Positions 1-11,743 of a DNA stretch of 64,000 nt are shown here, piece after piece (within the stretch, counting starts at the first letter, position 1; every line of letters starts with the position of its first letter). The DNA is taken from NCBI GenBank assembly GCA_030710605.1, contig CP092880.1, positions 3,192,981 to 3,256,980 of the forward strand. The letters run 5' to 3'. The notes below the pieces were generated by a model. The model ran no database searches, was not told the DNA's origin, and saw only the letters and a program-made list of their open reading frames with translations. The stretch is from Cordylochernes scorpioides. Its lineage: Eukaryota > Arthropoda > Arachnida > Pseudoscorpiones > Chernetidae. The translations under genes were made by a program, and so were the position numbers.

Positions 1-60
1 TATCATTAGATTTGGTCTTATTACCTTGTGTTTATAATCTATAATCCAAATTGTACCTTA
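1..60 (+). repeat. Penelope-type tail fragment
   Basis: The first bases match the conserved tail seen throughout the window (GGTCTTATTACCTTGTGTTT then ATCTATAATCCAAATTGT). The element is cut by the window edge. Confidence 0.7.
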
Positions 61-270
61 TCATTCTTATTCCAAGTATTCCTGGTACAGGATATGATAA
101 TCATTGTGGAAGAAAGAGAGACATTCTTGTCGAAAGTAAACGACAGCCAACTTACCTCAGTACAAAGTCTACAAAACAATCCCTTTTAACAGTATTAAGA
201 TGAAAACATCAAGCCTACAGGGATAGCTTTCTTTTTGTAAAAATGGGACTTTTGTCGGGAGGATATTGAT

Positions 271-631
271 CTAAAGAGACAAAGGTGGCCTCTCCTGTCA
301 AAATAAACGTCAAAACCAGACGCCATTTATTGACCGTCGCCGCAAACTAGTGGCCTCGGTCGGTGACAAAGCCACAACACCAGCTTTGGCAAACTGAAAA
401 GCGTCCACCTAGAGACCATGGTTTCAGGCTGATGTCTCATAAAGTCTGCCCTAGACTGACGAGGGCCATTAGCCCGAAACCATGGTCTCTAGGTGGACGC
501 TTTTCAGTTTACCAAAGCTGGTGTTGTGGCTTTGTCACCGACCTGAGGCCGCTAGTTTGCTGCGATGGTCAATAGATGGCGTCTAGTTTTGACATCTATT
601 TTGACGGGAGAGGTGACCCTTGTCTCTTTAG
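271..631. repeat. Foldback element with about 160-bp inverted arms
   Basis: 271-430 is repeated in inverted orientation at 471-631 with a few mismatches; the 40-bp spacer is the loop. The arms include GTCCACCTAGAGACCATGG and its complement. Degraded half-copies occur at about 13080-13220 and 17280-17430. The 70-residue ORF inside is a by-product of the palindrome. Confidence 0.85.
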
Positions 632-927
632 GTTTCTTTTTATTATTTTAAAAACAAATCTTTCTCTGCATGCTTGAAATTTTCACCTTAATAATCAGTG
701 TAAAAGTATTTTAACCAGCACCATATCAAGTCGAATGGTTGATCTGTTCCTGTATAACTTTTACAAAGCAGTAAGTAGGAACTCCTCCACTACATGATGG
801 TGATTGTGAGGATATCGTTGTAAGCCGGCAATGAGAGAGGAGAATCTGACTGGTGTCTTAATAAAGGCTTTGTGTGGGTCTGATTATCATTGTGGGTAGT
901 TAGCAACTATCTTTTTCTGTAGGTGCA
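632..927. other. Intergenic stretch without a recognised feature
   Basis: This is AT-rich sequence. A segment near 740-870 resembles 15950-16090 (both contain GTAAGCCGGCAATGAGAGAGG), so it is probably an old unnamed repeat. Confidence 0.5.
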
Positions 928-1237
928 GGGGGTCGGTGGAAGGATGGTCTAAACCATTGGTTTTCGACCACTACGACCTGGGTTCGATTCCCGCATTCGG
1001 CACTTTTTCTGATTAAAAAAAAAAATGCTCCAATGGTCCCCGATTCTTTAAAACGTCCAACCCCACCAGAGAGTGCAAGTAACTAAACGGGGCTCTGGCA
1101 CATTTGTAAGTGCAAAGTCGAACTACTTTTCACATGTGTAGATATGTGGTGTGCTTACAGTTAAAGCAGTTGCCTACTTCTACCCACCTTGATTATCATG
1201 GCCTGTACCACGTGTACTAGGGATAAGCAAAAAAAAC
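928..1237 (+). repeat. tRNA-derived SINE, full length
   Basis: The head GGTCGGTGGAAGGATGG and the B-box-like GGTTCGATTCC form a tRNA-related region. A body with CCAACCCCACC and GTAAGTGCAAAGTCGAAC follows, ending GGGATAAGC plus poly-A. About 18 copies of this family occur in the window on both strands. It needs LINE enzymes to move. Confidence 0.9.
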
Positions 1238-1625
1238 CTAAGTGTACCACTATACATGTTGAAAGCAGATTGACAAGTGTTTGCCTGAGCCATGTTTAGT
1301 TACTTGTACCTATACCGATGGAGTTAGACTTTCACAAGAATCAGGAACCATTCAGTAATTTTTTTTTTTCCTTCAGAAATAAAGTGTCCAGGTTATTGTT
1401 GTCAACTGAGTGTATCACTTCCCCACTAAGCGAGTCCCAGGCTACGAGAGCTGTGATGTCCAGCCATGAGCCAGGACCTGGCCAAGCTGTTCCCCAACTC
1501 CAGCCTGGTGATCCACAGCGGGGGTCACCACGTCCCCTCTAAGTCTACATACAAGGACACCATCTCAGCCTTCCTACTGCAACAACTCAGCAACATTGAC
1601 AGCCAATAAATTCATAATTTACAAT

Positions 1626-1787
1626 CAATTCTCAACCTGCAGCAACCCCAAACCACATCATTGACTGTATTGACTCATCCATTGATGAGCTCTACTCAGT
1701 ATCCCTGGCAGACACCATCAACAAGCTCTACAAGCTTGATACCTTGATATGATTGAGTGGAGATAAGAAAGAAGAAGACATTATTAT
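1626..1787 (+). repeat. 3' tail of RNase H LINE (family B)
   Basis: This matches the 3' end of the LINE at 62097-63480, including ATTGATGAGCTCTACTC and the ending GAGTGGAGATAAGAAAGAAG. It is heavily 5' truncated. Confidence 0.85.
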
Positions 1788-2004
1788 TGTTTTTAGACGA
1801 GAGTAACCCTTTTAATATATTGTAATACAAATAGAATCAAAAAGGATGAGTTTCTTTTATTCGTAAAATCGATTCGAGCTTTCTGGCGCAAGCGGCCCTT
1901 CTACAGGAATAATGGAAACTATTTCAAATAGACATGTATATACACATATATATAAGCTAATTTTTTTGCATATCTAGGATTATTTATGAAGTTTTGACTC
2001 ATTG

Positions 2005-2145
2005 ACTGTATTGACTCATTTGACTGTATTGACTCATCCATTGATGAGCTCTACTTAGCATCCCCAGCACAGACACCATCAACAAGCTCTACAGACTTAA
2101 TACCCCGATATGATTGTTGAGTGGAGATAAGAAAGAAGAGACAAT
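2005..2145 (+). repeat. 3' tail of LINE family B
   Basis: A second short copy of the same LINE 3' end lies just downstream of the first. Confidence 0.8.
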
Positions 2146-2311
2146 CAGACTTCATTTGTAGAAATTGTTGCTTTTTGAACATTATCTCTTTATCAGGCCA
2201 ATGGTTTCATAAAGATATGTGACAATATCTATATAGATAATACCGTAACAGAGTTTTCCATTGTAAAGTCCTGAGCTATCTCCTCCGAAGATTCTGAACT
2301 ACACATAACGA

Positions 2312-5300
2312 TCTATATACCAAAATTTTCGTTATTTTTTTCTTCGTATGATAGTTCTGTTTTTATTTTCCTAATGTTAACAGTTATTTTTATTTTTTAA
2401 TTTAATCTATTTTACAATCGTAGATTTTTTGCATTTTGCATTTTTGCATTTTGCATTTTTTTTGCATTTATCATCATCAATTCCTTTGTTTTGAAAGCGC
2501 GTTCTTTTTATTCTAGCATTTATTTCTTTTATATTTCTTTATAATTATTTTTGTTTTGTATCTTTGTAATTATATTTTGTAAGTATAAGTTTTTTTCCCC
2601 TTTACAGCAATGTCTTTATGGCATCTGTTTTTTTTTCAATAGGCTTATGAATTCTTTGTCACTTTATTATAATTTATATAGTTGTTTGTTAAGTTTTCAA
2701 TCTAGATTTATTTTTAATTTTTAGCTCCCATATTTTTTTATTTAGGTTAGGCTGTATTTGCTGTGTTTGGCATGTATTTGCTCTACTTGGTTTTTAGTTT
2801 AGCTTTTTTTTTTCAGCGGCTTCTGTATCATGCCTCGCAGAGGCCGTGGAAGACTCACTCTCCAGTCAGCTAGGCGCGCTTATATGACTCGCCAAGGAAC
2901 AACGCCCCTAATCCTATTTCTCCTGTTCCCACTGAATATATTATTGGGGGCCTCGATATAGTCTGCCCTTACTGCTCAGCCCTTCATTTCCCTGGCGAAA
3001 CTGTTGGTAGCTCCTGCTGCCACAAAGGGAAAGTTATTCTTCCTACTTTGTCCTCCTTTCCATATGAAATGATGGAATTGATGACTTCAAACAGTGTGGA
3101 GGCTAAGTACTTCCAGACCAACATTCGGAGCTACAACAGCTCTTTGGCATTTGCCTCCATGGGTGCGCAGGTTGATGTCTTTTCTGGACAGGGGCCTTTT
3201 TGTTATAGAATCCATGGACAGATCTATCATTTGACTGGGCCCCTTCATCCTCATGAAAACAGAGCCCCGTCTTATGCCCAACTTTATATTTTGGATTCTG
3301 AGGCTGCGAATAATATACGCATTGCAGCATCTAGGCCTTTGGAATGCCATCCTGGTATATTGACTCTTTTGGATTCTGTGCTTAGGCGTGTGAATCCGTA
3401 TACTTCTGCTTACAGGCAGATGCACCAGGTGGAACTAGCTGAGGAACACCGGGCTCGCATTGAGAACCGGCAAATGTGTCAGGTTCAGATGCTCATCCGG
3501 CAAAATCATTGTAGAGATCTTCGCCGATATAATGCGCCAAGTGTAAGTGAAGTTGCGGCCATTTTTGTTGATCAAGATGGCCATGTACCTTCTAACAGAG
3601 ATATTGCTGTTTTTCCGCATGATCGTGGTTTTGTGCGTATTTCTCCACTTAATCCTAACTGTGACCCAATGACATACCCTCTTTTATTTCCTGCCGGTGA
3701 TCCTGGTTGGACAATAGGAATCTTACATGAAGAAAACATGCGCACAAGAACTAGAAACCATGTTACCCTGCTTCAGTTCTATAGTTATAGGTTGGCCATC
3801 AGACCTGGCTTTTCGCCCATTCACTATGGCAGGAGACTATTTCAGCAATATGTTGTTGATGCCTATGTTAAAACAGAGGGCAATCGCCTGAACTATATTC
3901 GCCAAAATCAGTCCCTGCTTAGGGTGGAGTTATATCAAGGTCTGATGGATTATATCCATGAGCAGGAACATTCTCGGGGTGTGCGAATAGGCCGTATTTT
4001 TATTCTTCCATCTTCCTTTCCTGGGAGTTCCCGGGCCATGCAACAAAACTATCAGGATGCGATGGCCATTGTTAGAAAGTTTGGAAGACCTGACCTATTC
4101 GTGACATTTACCTGTAACCCACGTTGGACTGACATTGTTGAAAATCTTCTTCCTAACCAGAATCCTTCTGATAGACCGGATCTGGTGGCTAGAGTTTTCA
4201 ATCTCAAGTTACAACAATTACTGCGCGAGATTGTTAGTCAGCATGTATTGGGAGTGGTCATTGCTCGGGTGCATGTTGTTGAGTTCCAAAAACGCGGTTT
4301 ACCGCATGCCCACATGCTGTTTATGCTTAGAGAAGAAGACAAGCCTAGAGACAGGGATGCCATTGACAGATTGGTTTGTGCAGAAATTCCTAGCCCTACT
4401 ATGCAGGTTCAGCTGTATGACATGGTTCGTAAACATATGATCCATGGTCCTTGTGGAAACTTCAATCTTCACTCACCATGCATGTCTGATGGCAAGTGTA
4501 CTAAAGACTTCCCTAAATCATTCCTGCAGCCGACTGAGGCTAACAATAATGGCTATCCTCGCTACAGACGTCGAGATGACGGCCAGACATTAGTTGTGGG
4601 CACTCACGAGGTGGATAACCGCTGGGTTGTTCCCTATAACCCCTATCTGCTGGTTAGGTTCAATGCTCACATTAATGTGGAGGTCTGTGCCTCTGTGAAA
4701 AGTGTCAAATATCTTTTCAAGTATGTATATAAGGGACACGACAGGGCTGAGGTGGAAGTATCTGTTGGAGAATTAGATTTGGAAAGCAGGGCACATGATG
4801 AAATCAAAAACTTTCTTGACGCTCGGTATGTAAGTGCTCCTGAGGCAATGTGGCGAATGTTTGAATATCGCTTGCATGCTCACTCGCATACCATATGTCG
4901 CTTAGCTGTTCATCTACCTAATTTTCAATCTGTCTATTTTGTTGAAGGTAGTGAAGAACAGGCTCTTGAAAATGCCTCACGCAGACGCACAACTCTGACT
5001 GCCTGGTTTCAGTTCAATTGTGTTAATGTATCCGCAAGATCACTTTTATATGGAGACATACCTTCCGCTTATGTTTTCAGGCAGAATCAATGGAGTGCTA
5101 GAGTTCGGGGTGGGGCTTTGTGCATTGGACGTATGTGTTCAGTGAATCCTAAAGATTCTGAGCGTTACCACCTCCGGCTTCTACTATTACATGTTGCAGG
5201 TGCTCAGAGTTTTGAAGATTTGCGAACTGTGGATGATATTGTTTGCTCCACTTTTAAAGAGGCTGCCCAGCGCCGTGGATTATTGGCTGATGATTCTGAA

Positions 5301-7423
5301 TGGGATGCATGCTTGGCTGAGGCGGCTTTGTTCCAAATGCCTTGTCAACTGCGGCAGCTCTTTGCGACAATTCTCATCTACAATAATCCTACCGACCCTG
5401 TATCACTGTGGACCAAATACAAGGGGTATCTTAGTGAGGACTTTTCTCGTGCAACATCTGACGCAGCTGCTGAACAGATGACTCTCAGAGAGCTTGAATT
5501 CCAGCTGAGAGAAAATCGCCTCAGTTGCCACCATTATGGACTTCCTGCACCCCTAACCCCACTTCTTGATTCAGGAGAGGATCACCTTGATGTTAATGCA
5601 GAGCTGCAAATTGGGACACAAATGTATAGGTCCCTTACACCAGATCAAAAGTCAATTGTTGACACAATTGTTGATTCCCTCAATGTAAATCCACGTTGCT
5701 TTTTTATTGATGGGCCTGGTGGTACGGGCAAGACTTATGTTTATAACACCCTAATTCATTGTGTTAGAGCCGTTGGAAAAATTGTCATTCCGCTGGCCTC
5801 CACTCGAATAGCGGCTACCCTTTTGTCAGGTGGCCAGACTGTCCATTCCAGGTTTAAGCTGCCGATTCCCTTGCTTGAGAATTCTGTAGCTGTGATCTCG
5901 GCCAATAGTTCTGAGGCTGAGCTTATTCGTAGATCATCCTTAATTATTTGGGATGAGGCTCCTATGGCCCACTACAGAGCACTTGAAATTGTGGATTGTC
6001 TCCTAAAGGACATTATGCATTGTGACCTTGCTTTTGGCGGAAAGGTTGTTGTTCTTGGAGGTGACTTTCGCCAAGTGCTACCTGTGGTACCTCGAGCTTC
6101 AAGAGCTGAAATTGTTGCTGCTTGCATTAAGCAAAGCAAGCTATGGCCATTGTTTGTGATCTTGCGCCTTACTCAGAATATGCGAGCAGGTATTGATGCA
6201 CAGAGCTTCTCTCAATGGTTACTTAAAGTTGGTGATGGTGATCTACCTACAGACCAACAGGGCCTCATTTCTCTTCCAGAAAGCTGTATCTTTCATGGGG
6301 TTGACCTGGTGCAGGAAATATTTGGTTCTTCCTATGGTGATATTACCGCCCTTAGCCAGTCTGTGATTTTAACGCCAAAAAACACAGATTCATTAGAGAT
6401 TAATGAAAAAGTTTTGGATCGCTTACCAAACAGGAGTCAGTGTTTTCTCAGTGTTGACAGTGTCGAGTGTGAGAATGTGGAGGAACAAAATAACTACCCT
6501 ACTGAATTCCTTAATAGCCTTACTCCCACAGGAATGCCTCCACACCGGTTAAACCTTAAGATTGGTGCTATTGTTATGCTCCTTAGAAATTTGAATCCTA
6601 AGCAGGGTCTCTGCAATGGCACACGTATGGTTATCCAGCGCATGCGCTCTCATGTCCTAGAAGCACAAATACTGACAGGGACCAAAGTTGGACACACTGT
6701 ATTGGTGCCAAAAATATCTTTGGCTCCTTCAGATACCAACCTTCCCTTCATTCTGAAGAGGTGTCAGTTTCCACTAAGGTTGGCTTTTGCCATGACTATT
6801 AATAAGGCTCAAGGCCAAACCTTTGCTAGAGTGGGTCTCTTGCTACAAGAGCCCGTGTTTACTCATGGACAGCTCTATGTGGCTTTTTCACGTGTGCGAA
6901 CTTTGAATAGCATACGGGTAAAGTTGAACCCACGTATTTATAAAACTAGAAATATAGTTTTTAATGAGGTCCTTTAAATGTATTTATCCTTTTTATGTTG
7001 TCTTATCTGCTATATAGTTGTGTTGTATTCAATTTTATTTTCAGATTTGTTTTCTTTTAATTTTTTTTTTTCATTTCAAATAAATGAATGTATGCCTTTT
7101 ATGTTGTCTAATTTGCTCTATTGTTGTGTTGTATTTAATTTTCTTTTAAGATTTGTTTTCTTTTAATTTTTGTTTCATTTCCAATAAATTTGTTTAAAGT
7201 TTCACCAATGCCTATAGTTTCTCACCTGAAAGGATTTTTTTGTATTATTTGTTCACTAATAAAATATTTATAATTAAGTATTTTGATTTTTAGTCTTTAT
7301 TTACCTATTTTCCCCAGTGCTCTATACATTGATTCAGGATCTTTGCAATGGCACACATATGGTTATCTAGCGCTTCACATGTTTTTAGGGTAAACCCGGG
7401 GCGTTGCCGGGTCACTCGGCTAG
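2312..7423 (+). mobile_element. Helitron, near-complete autonomous element
   Basis: The proposed 5' end is TCTATATAC, preceded by A, like the related short elements. The 3' end has the hairpin-forming GGGCGTTGCC block followed by CGGCTAG. It carries a RepHel ORF. The canonical Helitron ending is CTRR, which CTAG satisfies. The base after the end is A rather than the usual T, perhaps because further 3'-end modules follow directly. Confidence 0.75.
2830..6977 (+). pseudogene. Helitron RepHel protein (rolling-circle replicase/helicase), one frameshift near 2910
   Basis: RepHel nicks, copies and unwinds the Helitron. An ATG at 2830 starts MPRRGRGR; after a likely one-base deletion near 2910 the frame continues through an N-terminal zinc-finger-like CPYCSALHFPGE and SCCHKGK and stays open to 6977. 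Numbered from 3048, the HUH motif PHAHML is near residue 420 and the Tyr motif YLFKYVYKG near 560. Walker A GPGGTGKT is near 889, Walker B IIWDEAP near 969, then GGDFRQVLPVV and the C-terminal INKAQGQT and YVAFSRVR. All key residues look present, so only the frameshift stands against a functional protein. The 1309-residue open frame lacks only the extreme N-terminus. Confidence 0.9.
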
Positions 7424-7738
7424 AAATTATGGCTATATTTGCTATATAGTTGTGTTGTATTGAATTTTCTTTTAAGATTTGTTTTCTTTTATTTATTTTT
7501 TCAATATAATTGTTTAAAGTTTTCACCAATGCCTATAGTTTCTCACCTGAAAGGAATTTTTTGTATTATTTGTTCATTAATAAAATATTTATTATTATTT
7601 TGACTTTTGGTCATTACCTATTTTCCCCAGTGCTCTATACATTGATTTAGGATCTTTGCAATGGCACACATATGGTTATCCTGCCCATTCACAGGCCTTT
7701 AGGGTAAACCTGGGGCTTTGCCCGGGTCACTCGGCTAG
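7424..7738 (+). repeat. Second Helitron 3'-end module in tandem
   Basis: This 315-bp block repeats the 3' untranslated region of the Helitron (GCTATATAGTTGTGTTGTATT) and ends with the same hairpin and CGGCTAG at 7738. Downstream, 7739-7800 resembles the sequence just before the RepHel stop codon, suggesting the start of a third module. Confidence 0.8.
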
Positions 7739-8590
7739 AAATGCACTTTTTAGTGAGGTCCATTAAATGAATTTATCCCTTTTATGTTATCTTATTTTCT
7801 ATATTGAAAAGTAAATAAATATGAAAAAAAATTAAAAATGTTTAAGAATATTATTAAAAAAGAATCATGAAGATATTTTAAAGGAGTCCTTTAGGGATGT
7901 CTGTTTTTGCACTTATGATTCCAGAGTTACATGGTCCAGTGGGCCGTATGAAAATCGAGTTGTTCATATAAAAACATGTTTAAAAAATGCTATTTTCTTT
8001 CACTGTAATCTATATAGCTTGAAATAAATAAAAATAATGGCTGCTTGAACTCGGTCGCATGTGACATTTTACAGGTACATTGGGACAGCTGACATTCCCC
8101 CCAACCCAACCCACTGATAAATAGGCAAGAAGGTATGGGAAAAGATCCCAGTAGACGCGAATTCGCGTTGGTAGCCTACAATTTTATGTTAATTTTTAGA
8201 AATCAGGGACATGAATTCGCATCCTTTAGGCTTGACACCCTATAAGTGAGGATATGAATTTGCGTTATATGGGTTCAAAATGTTTCGTTGCTCGCATCTA
8301 TAATACCTTTTTATTAGTAAAGTTGTAAGTAAACATCAATCGTCGAAATTTGCATTTTAAAATGGTTGAATTATCAGAAGTGGTGAATAATTGATATTGT
8401 CGAATTACCGTTTGTTATTTGATAGGCCAGAGATTGGGAAATCAAATCAGGGTCGAATTATCGCAAGGTGTCGAATTATCGGTATTGTCGAATTACTGTT
8501 TGTAATTTCATAGGTTCTGGAAATCAAAACATGGTCGAATTAACGAATTTATACTTAGAAAGTATTTTTACTTATCCTTACTTGAAATGC
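7739..8590. other. AT-rich stretch; only a partial third Helitron module recognised
   Basis: The first 60 bases resemble the Helitron 3' region. Beyond that I see no gene, only loose repeats such as GTCGAATTA near 8340-8540. Confidence 0.5.
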
Positions 8591-8654
8591 TGCTTCTAGG
8601 AAATCGGAATATACCCATTGCGATTTTTAAGCCACCATCTATACTTTTAAAGTC

Positions 8655-8705
8655 TCTGCAGGCCCTTTGGGTAAACCCTGGGCGTTGCCCGGGTCACTCG
8701 GCTAG
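8655..8705 (+). repeat. Isolated Helitron 3' terminus
   Basis: GGGTAAACCCTGGGCGTTGC followed by CGGGTCACTCGGCTAG repeats the Helitron end. It abuts the 5' end of the next non-autonomous element head to tail. Confidence 0.75.
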
Positions 8706-9223
8706 TATATATATATATATATACAGTTACGAGCGTCATTCTTCGTCGCCTCTGTCACGGTTTGCTTTTTTTTGGAATGGCGCCCTCCTATTGGTCGGCT
8801 ACGATCACTCCACCTTTGCCCCCCCCCCCCTAATTTTTGTAACTATTGTGTTGGAGCGGGTCACTCCTTAAATAAATGCATATATTAGTAGGGGATGAGG
8901 GAGTGGAGAGGGCGACTTCTTGTAGAGATCCTCGCGTTGGTGAGTTCACTGATGGAGGGTCTGCCATGGGTTCTTAAAGTTTAGTGAAGGAATTATTACT
9001 TCAATATATTAGTTAATAACCAAATGGAATCCTCTCTTTCTTTTTCCCAGAAAGAGACGCCTACGGAAGCCAACAGTACATAGACAGATAAAGCACATAG
9101 GCTATAGATATTAACTAACATATGCATTTATTTAAGGCGCCAAATTATAATTGTAACAAATAGTATTTGAATCAAAACATTCAATCGGGTAAAACACGGG
9201 CGTTGCCCGGGTCATTCGGCTAG
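8706..9223 (+). mobile_element. Non-autonomous Helitron, copy 1 (with internal insertion)
   Basis: It begins TATATACAGTTACGAGCG and ends CGGGCGTTGCCCGGGTCATTCGGCTAG, like the copies at 35332 and 38580. An 88-bp segment (8889-8976) interrupts it and nearly duplicates 9483-9570. It encodes nothing. Confidence 0.82.
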
Positions 9224-10147
9224 TATGTCATAATATTGAGAAATATTCAGATAAACATGGCCTGTGGGAGTATGAGGAAAGAAAAGAGAAAATGGGTGAC
9301 CATATGTCCATGTGTGTGTTTGGTGGAGACGATATAAGAAATGAGACCATGAAATAGGAATTTTTATTTTCAAAAATGAAAAAACCTTTCTACTGTCCTT
9401 ACTGCGGGGAAAGAAGACCTTGCACCAAGTACTGACTTGCCCTGAGGCGGCAGGTTGGGAAGAGGCAGGGACGTCCACACCCTAGGGGATGAGGGAGTGG
9501 AGAGGGCGACTTCTTGTAGAGATCCTCGCGTTGGTGAGTTCACTGACGGAGGGTCTGCCATGGGTTCTTGAAACTCTTGAGTCTTTGCTCTGTGTGTGCG
9601 CCATTGGGAGCATCCTTGCCGAGCACTTCATGAAAAATCCAAGGGGTGTACACAGCAGTAACACCTTTCTGTATCCACAAGGTTCTCTGCATCAACCTTG
9701 TTCCTCAGAGGTCCTTGATTCGTTGGCAGTTTCAGAGTGGACAGGGTAAGGGTACAAGGGCTAAATGGAGAGGAGAGTCCTATTGGAGCGTAATTTATCC
9801 TAGTCCAAGCAGAGGGCCCGGACAGCAACCTAGCAGAGATCAACTCCTGTAGATGCCTTTGGGCTGATTGTTCTATGAATCAAAGCTGGGACCTACTGCC
9901 TTACCAACTCCCTCTATTCAGACGACCCCTTTGCTTCAGTCTAAACCTGGAAGAGATAACAACACTAATCCTTAGAGTTGGATCAAAAAGTGATTCAGGA
10001 GTTGGCGCTGCAATGATCTTCCCTTTATGAAAACAACAGCCAGACTTTCTACATTTTTTCTAACAATAAGTGCAGACTATGCACTTTGAACATGTATTGA
10101 CAAGATGTCTATAATTAATGTTAATTGTCAATTGTATATATGACTCC
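9224..10147. other. LINE-like coding remnant and unassigned sequence
   Basis: On the plus strand near 9375-9720 there is a frame-disrupted coding trace with a zinc-knuckle-like CPYCGE and a longer open stretch (ILALVSSLTEGLPWVLETLE). It resembles the C-terminal end of a retroelement polyprotein but I cannot assign it. The rest has no recognised feature. Confidence 0.35.
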
Positions 10148-10446
10148 GGGGGGGTCGCTGGAAGGATGGTCTAAACTGTTGGTTTTCAACCACTATGACC
10201 CAGGTTCGATTCCTGCATTAGGCACTTTTTTCTGTTAAGAAAAATGCTCTAATGGTCCCTGATTCTTGCAAAAGTCCAACCCCACCAGCAAGTGCAGGTA
10301 ACCAAACGGGGCTCTGGCACATTTGTAAGTACAAAGTCGAACTGCTTTTCACATGTGTAGACATGTAATGCACTTACAGTCGCCTACTTCTACCCACCAC
10401 GATTATCATGGCCTGTATCACGTGTACTAGGGATAAGCAAAAAAAT
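10148..10446 (+). repeat. tRNA-derived SINE
   Basis: This near full-length copy carries a recognisable B box, the conserved body and GGGATAAGC plus poly-A. Confidence 0.9.
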
Positions 10447-10861
10447 ATATATGCGACTCCACCTGGAATGAATCACCTTTCATTTTTTAAATATGACATC
10501 TACCATGTTGCACCAATATCCAGAAAGAGGATAGTAGAAATGTTTAGTGGCTGACAATCTCTGGTCGTTCAGTGTTCTCTGTCAAGCTTGAGTGACGAAC
10601 TGCACATAATAACTCCTGTATCAGGATCAAGTAAAGCAAGCAAAAATGCTAGCAGGTGCCGAAGCAAATCCTGGAAATTGTAATTTAAGACGGCGTAAGT
10701 TACTACGCCGTTGACCCTACAGACAGTAAAAACTGATACAACTTCACTAAATATCAGCAGTTGATCCTGTGGTGTGTCGCTTTATTAGTCCAGCGATGGC
10801 CCAGAAAGTATTTCAAAGTTAGTGTTTTATTGGTATTACTTATTAGCTACATTTTTAGAGG

Positions 10862-11067
10862 AAGACAAAAAGGACAACACCCTAGAATGTCTATTCTGGT
10901 TCTGTTGGCTTCCGCCGATCTGCCGCGCTGCGGTGGTCATCTCCTATTTCATGGCCCCTCTTGTGTGTTTGCTGACGGCGTGGTCTGTCATCCCAGCAGG
11001 CTGGAAGGAAGTCTCTCTGCCCCCACAATCCCATAAGAAAGTTTCAGCAATAGAAAAATGTTCTTAA
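10862..11067 (+). other. Possible exon of a membrane protein
   Basis: After a possible ATTTTTAG acceptor the frame reads EEDKKDNTLECLFWFCWLPP then a hydrophobic stretch with AAVVISYF and LVCLLTAWSVI, ending at TAA. Base composition is more GC-rich than its surroundings, which hints at coding. I do not recognise the family, and a gap in the assembly lies 140 bases downstream. Confidence 0.3.
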
Positions 11068-11204
11068 AAGATTCTTGATGTGGCAAGACTTTGATAAAAC
11101 GGGAGAAGTTTTAGGAGCCCTTCATTTTCAGGGGAAAGGAGATGTGCGGAGATTTACCAGGATATGTAAAAATTGAAATAAAAGCTTGTTTACTTTATTA
11201 ATGT

Positions 11205-11304
11205 NNNNNNNNNNNNNNNNNNNNNNNNNNNNNNNNNNNNNNNNNNNNNNNNNNNNNNNNNNNNNNNNNNNNNNNNNNNNNNNNNNNNNNNNNNNNNNNN
11301 NNNN
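11205..11304. other. Assembly gap (100 N)
   Basis: There are exactly 100 unknown bases, the usual placeholder for a scaffold gap of unknown size. Confidence 0.98.
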
Positions 11305-11491
11305 AGTGATATGGAATTTCAGCTAAATATGCCATGATTCAACCACCAAATGCCACTAAGACCAACAATAGGGACTTAATTTTACTAATAATTTTAATTT
11401 AGTTAATTATTAAATTGCTATATTTTCAAATGAAGTGAATGATGAAAATTCCTAGCTATGTGCTGGAGAAAGTGAGGTGAAGTCAGCAGCT

Positions 11492-11743
11492 ATGTTGGCC
11501 CCCAATCCTGACATTGTTATGAATGGCGGGAAACGCTTTGAAGCCATCCAGATGCTTAACGTCACTGATCCCTATTTCTTCTGGGTGATCTACTCCGTCA
11601 TCGTGGTGATGATTTCCTTTATCATCATTGGGATCATCTACTGCGTGTATTGCCTGGAGAACCGTCCTGCGCCCGTGGTGGTGAAGCGATGCTGTGGCGG
11701 CCATAAGGCGGGGAATCGAGCGGCCTCACCGGTCGGCCGATGA
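11492..11743 (+). CDS. Small single-pass membrane protein or terminal exon, unrecognised
   Basis: The frame is open from 11477; the first in-frame Met with coding-like sequence begins MLAPNPDIVMNGG at 11492. A potential N-glycosylation site (NVTD) precedes one strong transmembrane segment (FFWVIYSVIVVMISFIIIGI). After it come several cysteines (YCVYC, KRCCGG) that could be acylated at the membrane face. It is GC-rich relative to its neighbours and ends at TGA. It could be a whole small gene or the last exon of a gene interrupted by the assembly gap. I do not recognise the family. Confidence 0.5.
   Translation: MLAPNPDIVMNGGKRFEAIQMLNVTDPYFFWVIYSVIVVMISFIIIGIIYCVYCLENRPAPVVVKRCCGGHKAGNRAASPVGR

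Noticed and set aside
363..575. 70-codon ORF
   Set aside because: It reads through the palindrome of a foldback element; its two halves are inverted copies.
960..1010. tRNA gene candidates at B-box sites (also 10200, 45540, 50105, 51970)
   Set aside because: The arms do not close into a full cloverleaf, the A-box side is degenerate, and each is the head of the same about 300-bp SINE.
9489..9749. 86-codon plus-strand ORF as a host gene
   Set aside because: No acceptor or start context; part is duplicated in a Helitron copy and the region looks like a decayed retroelement end.
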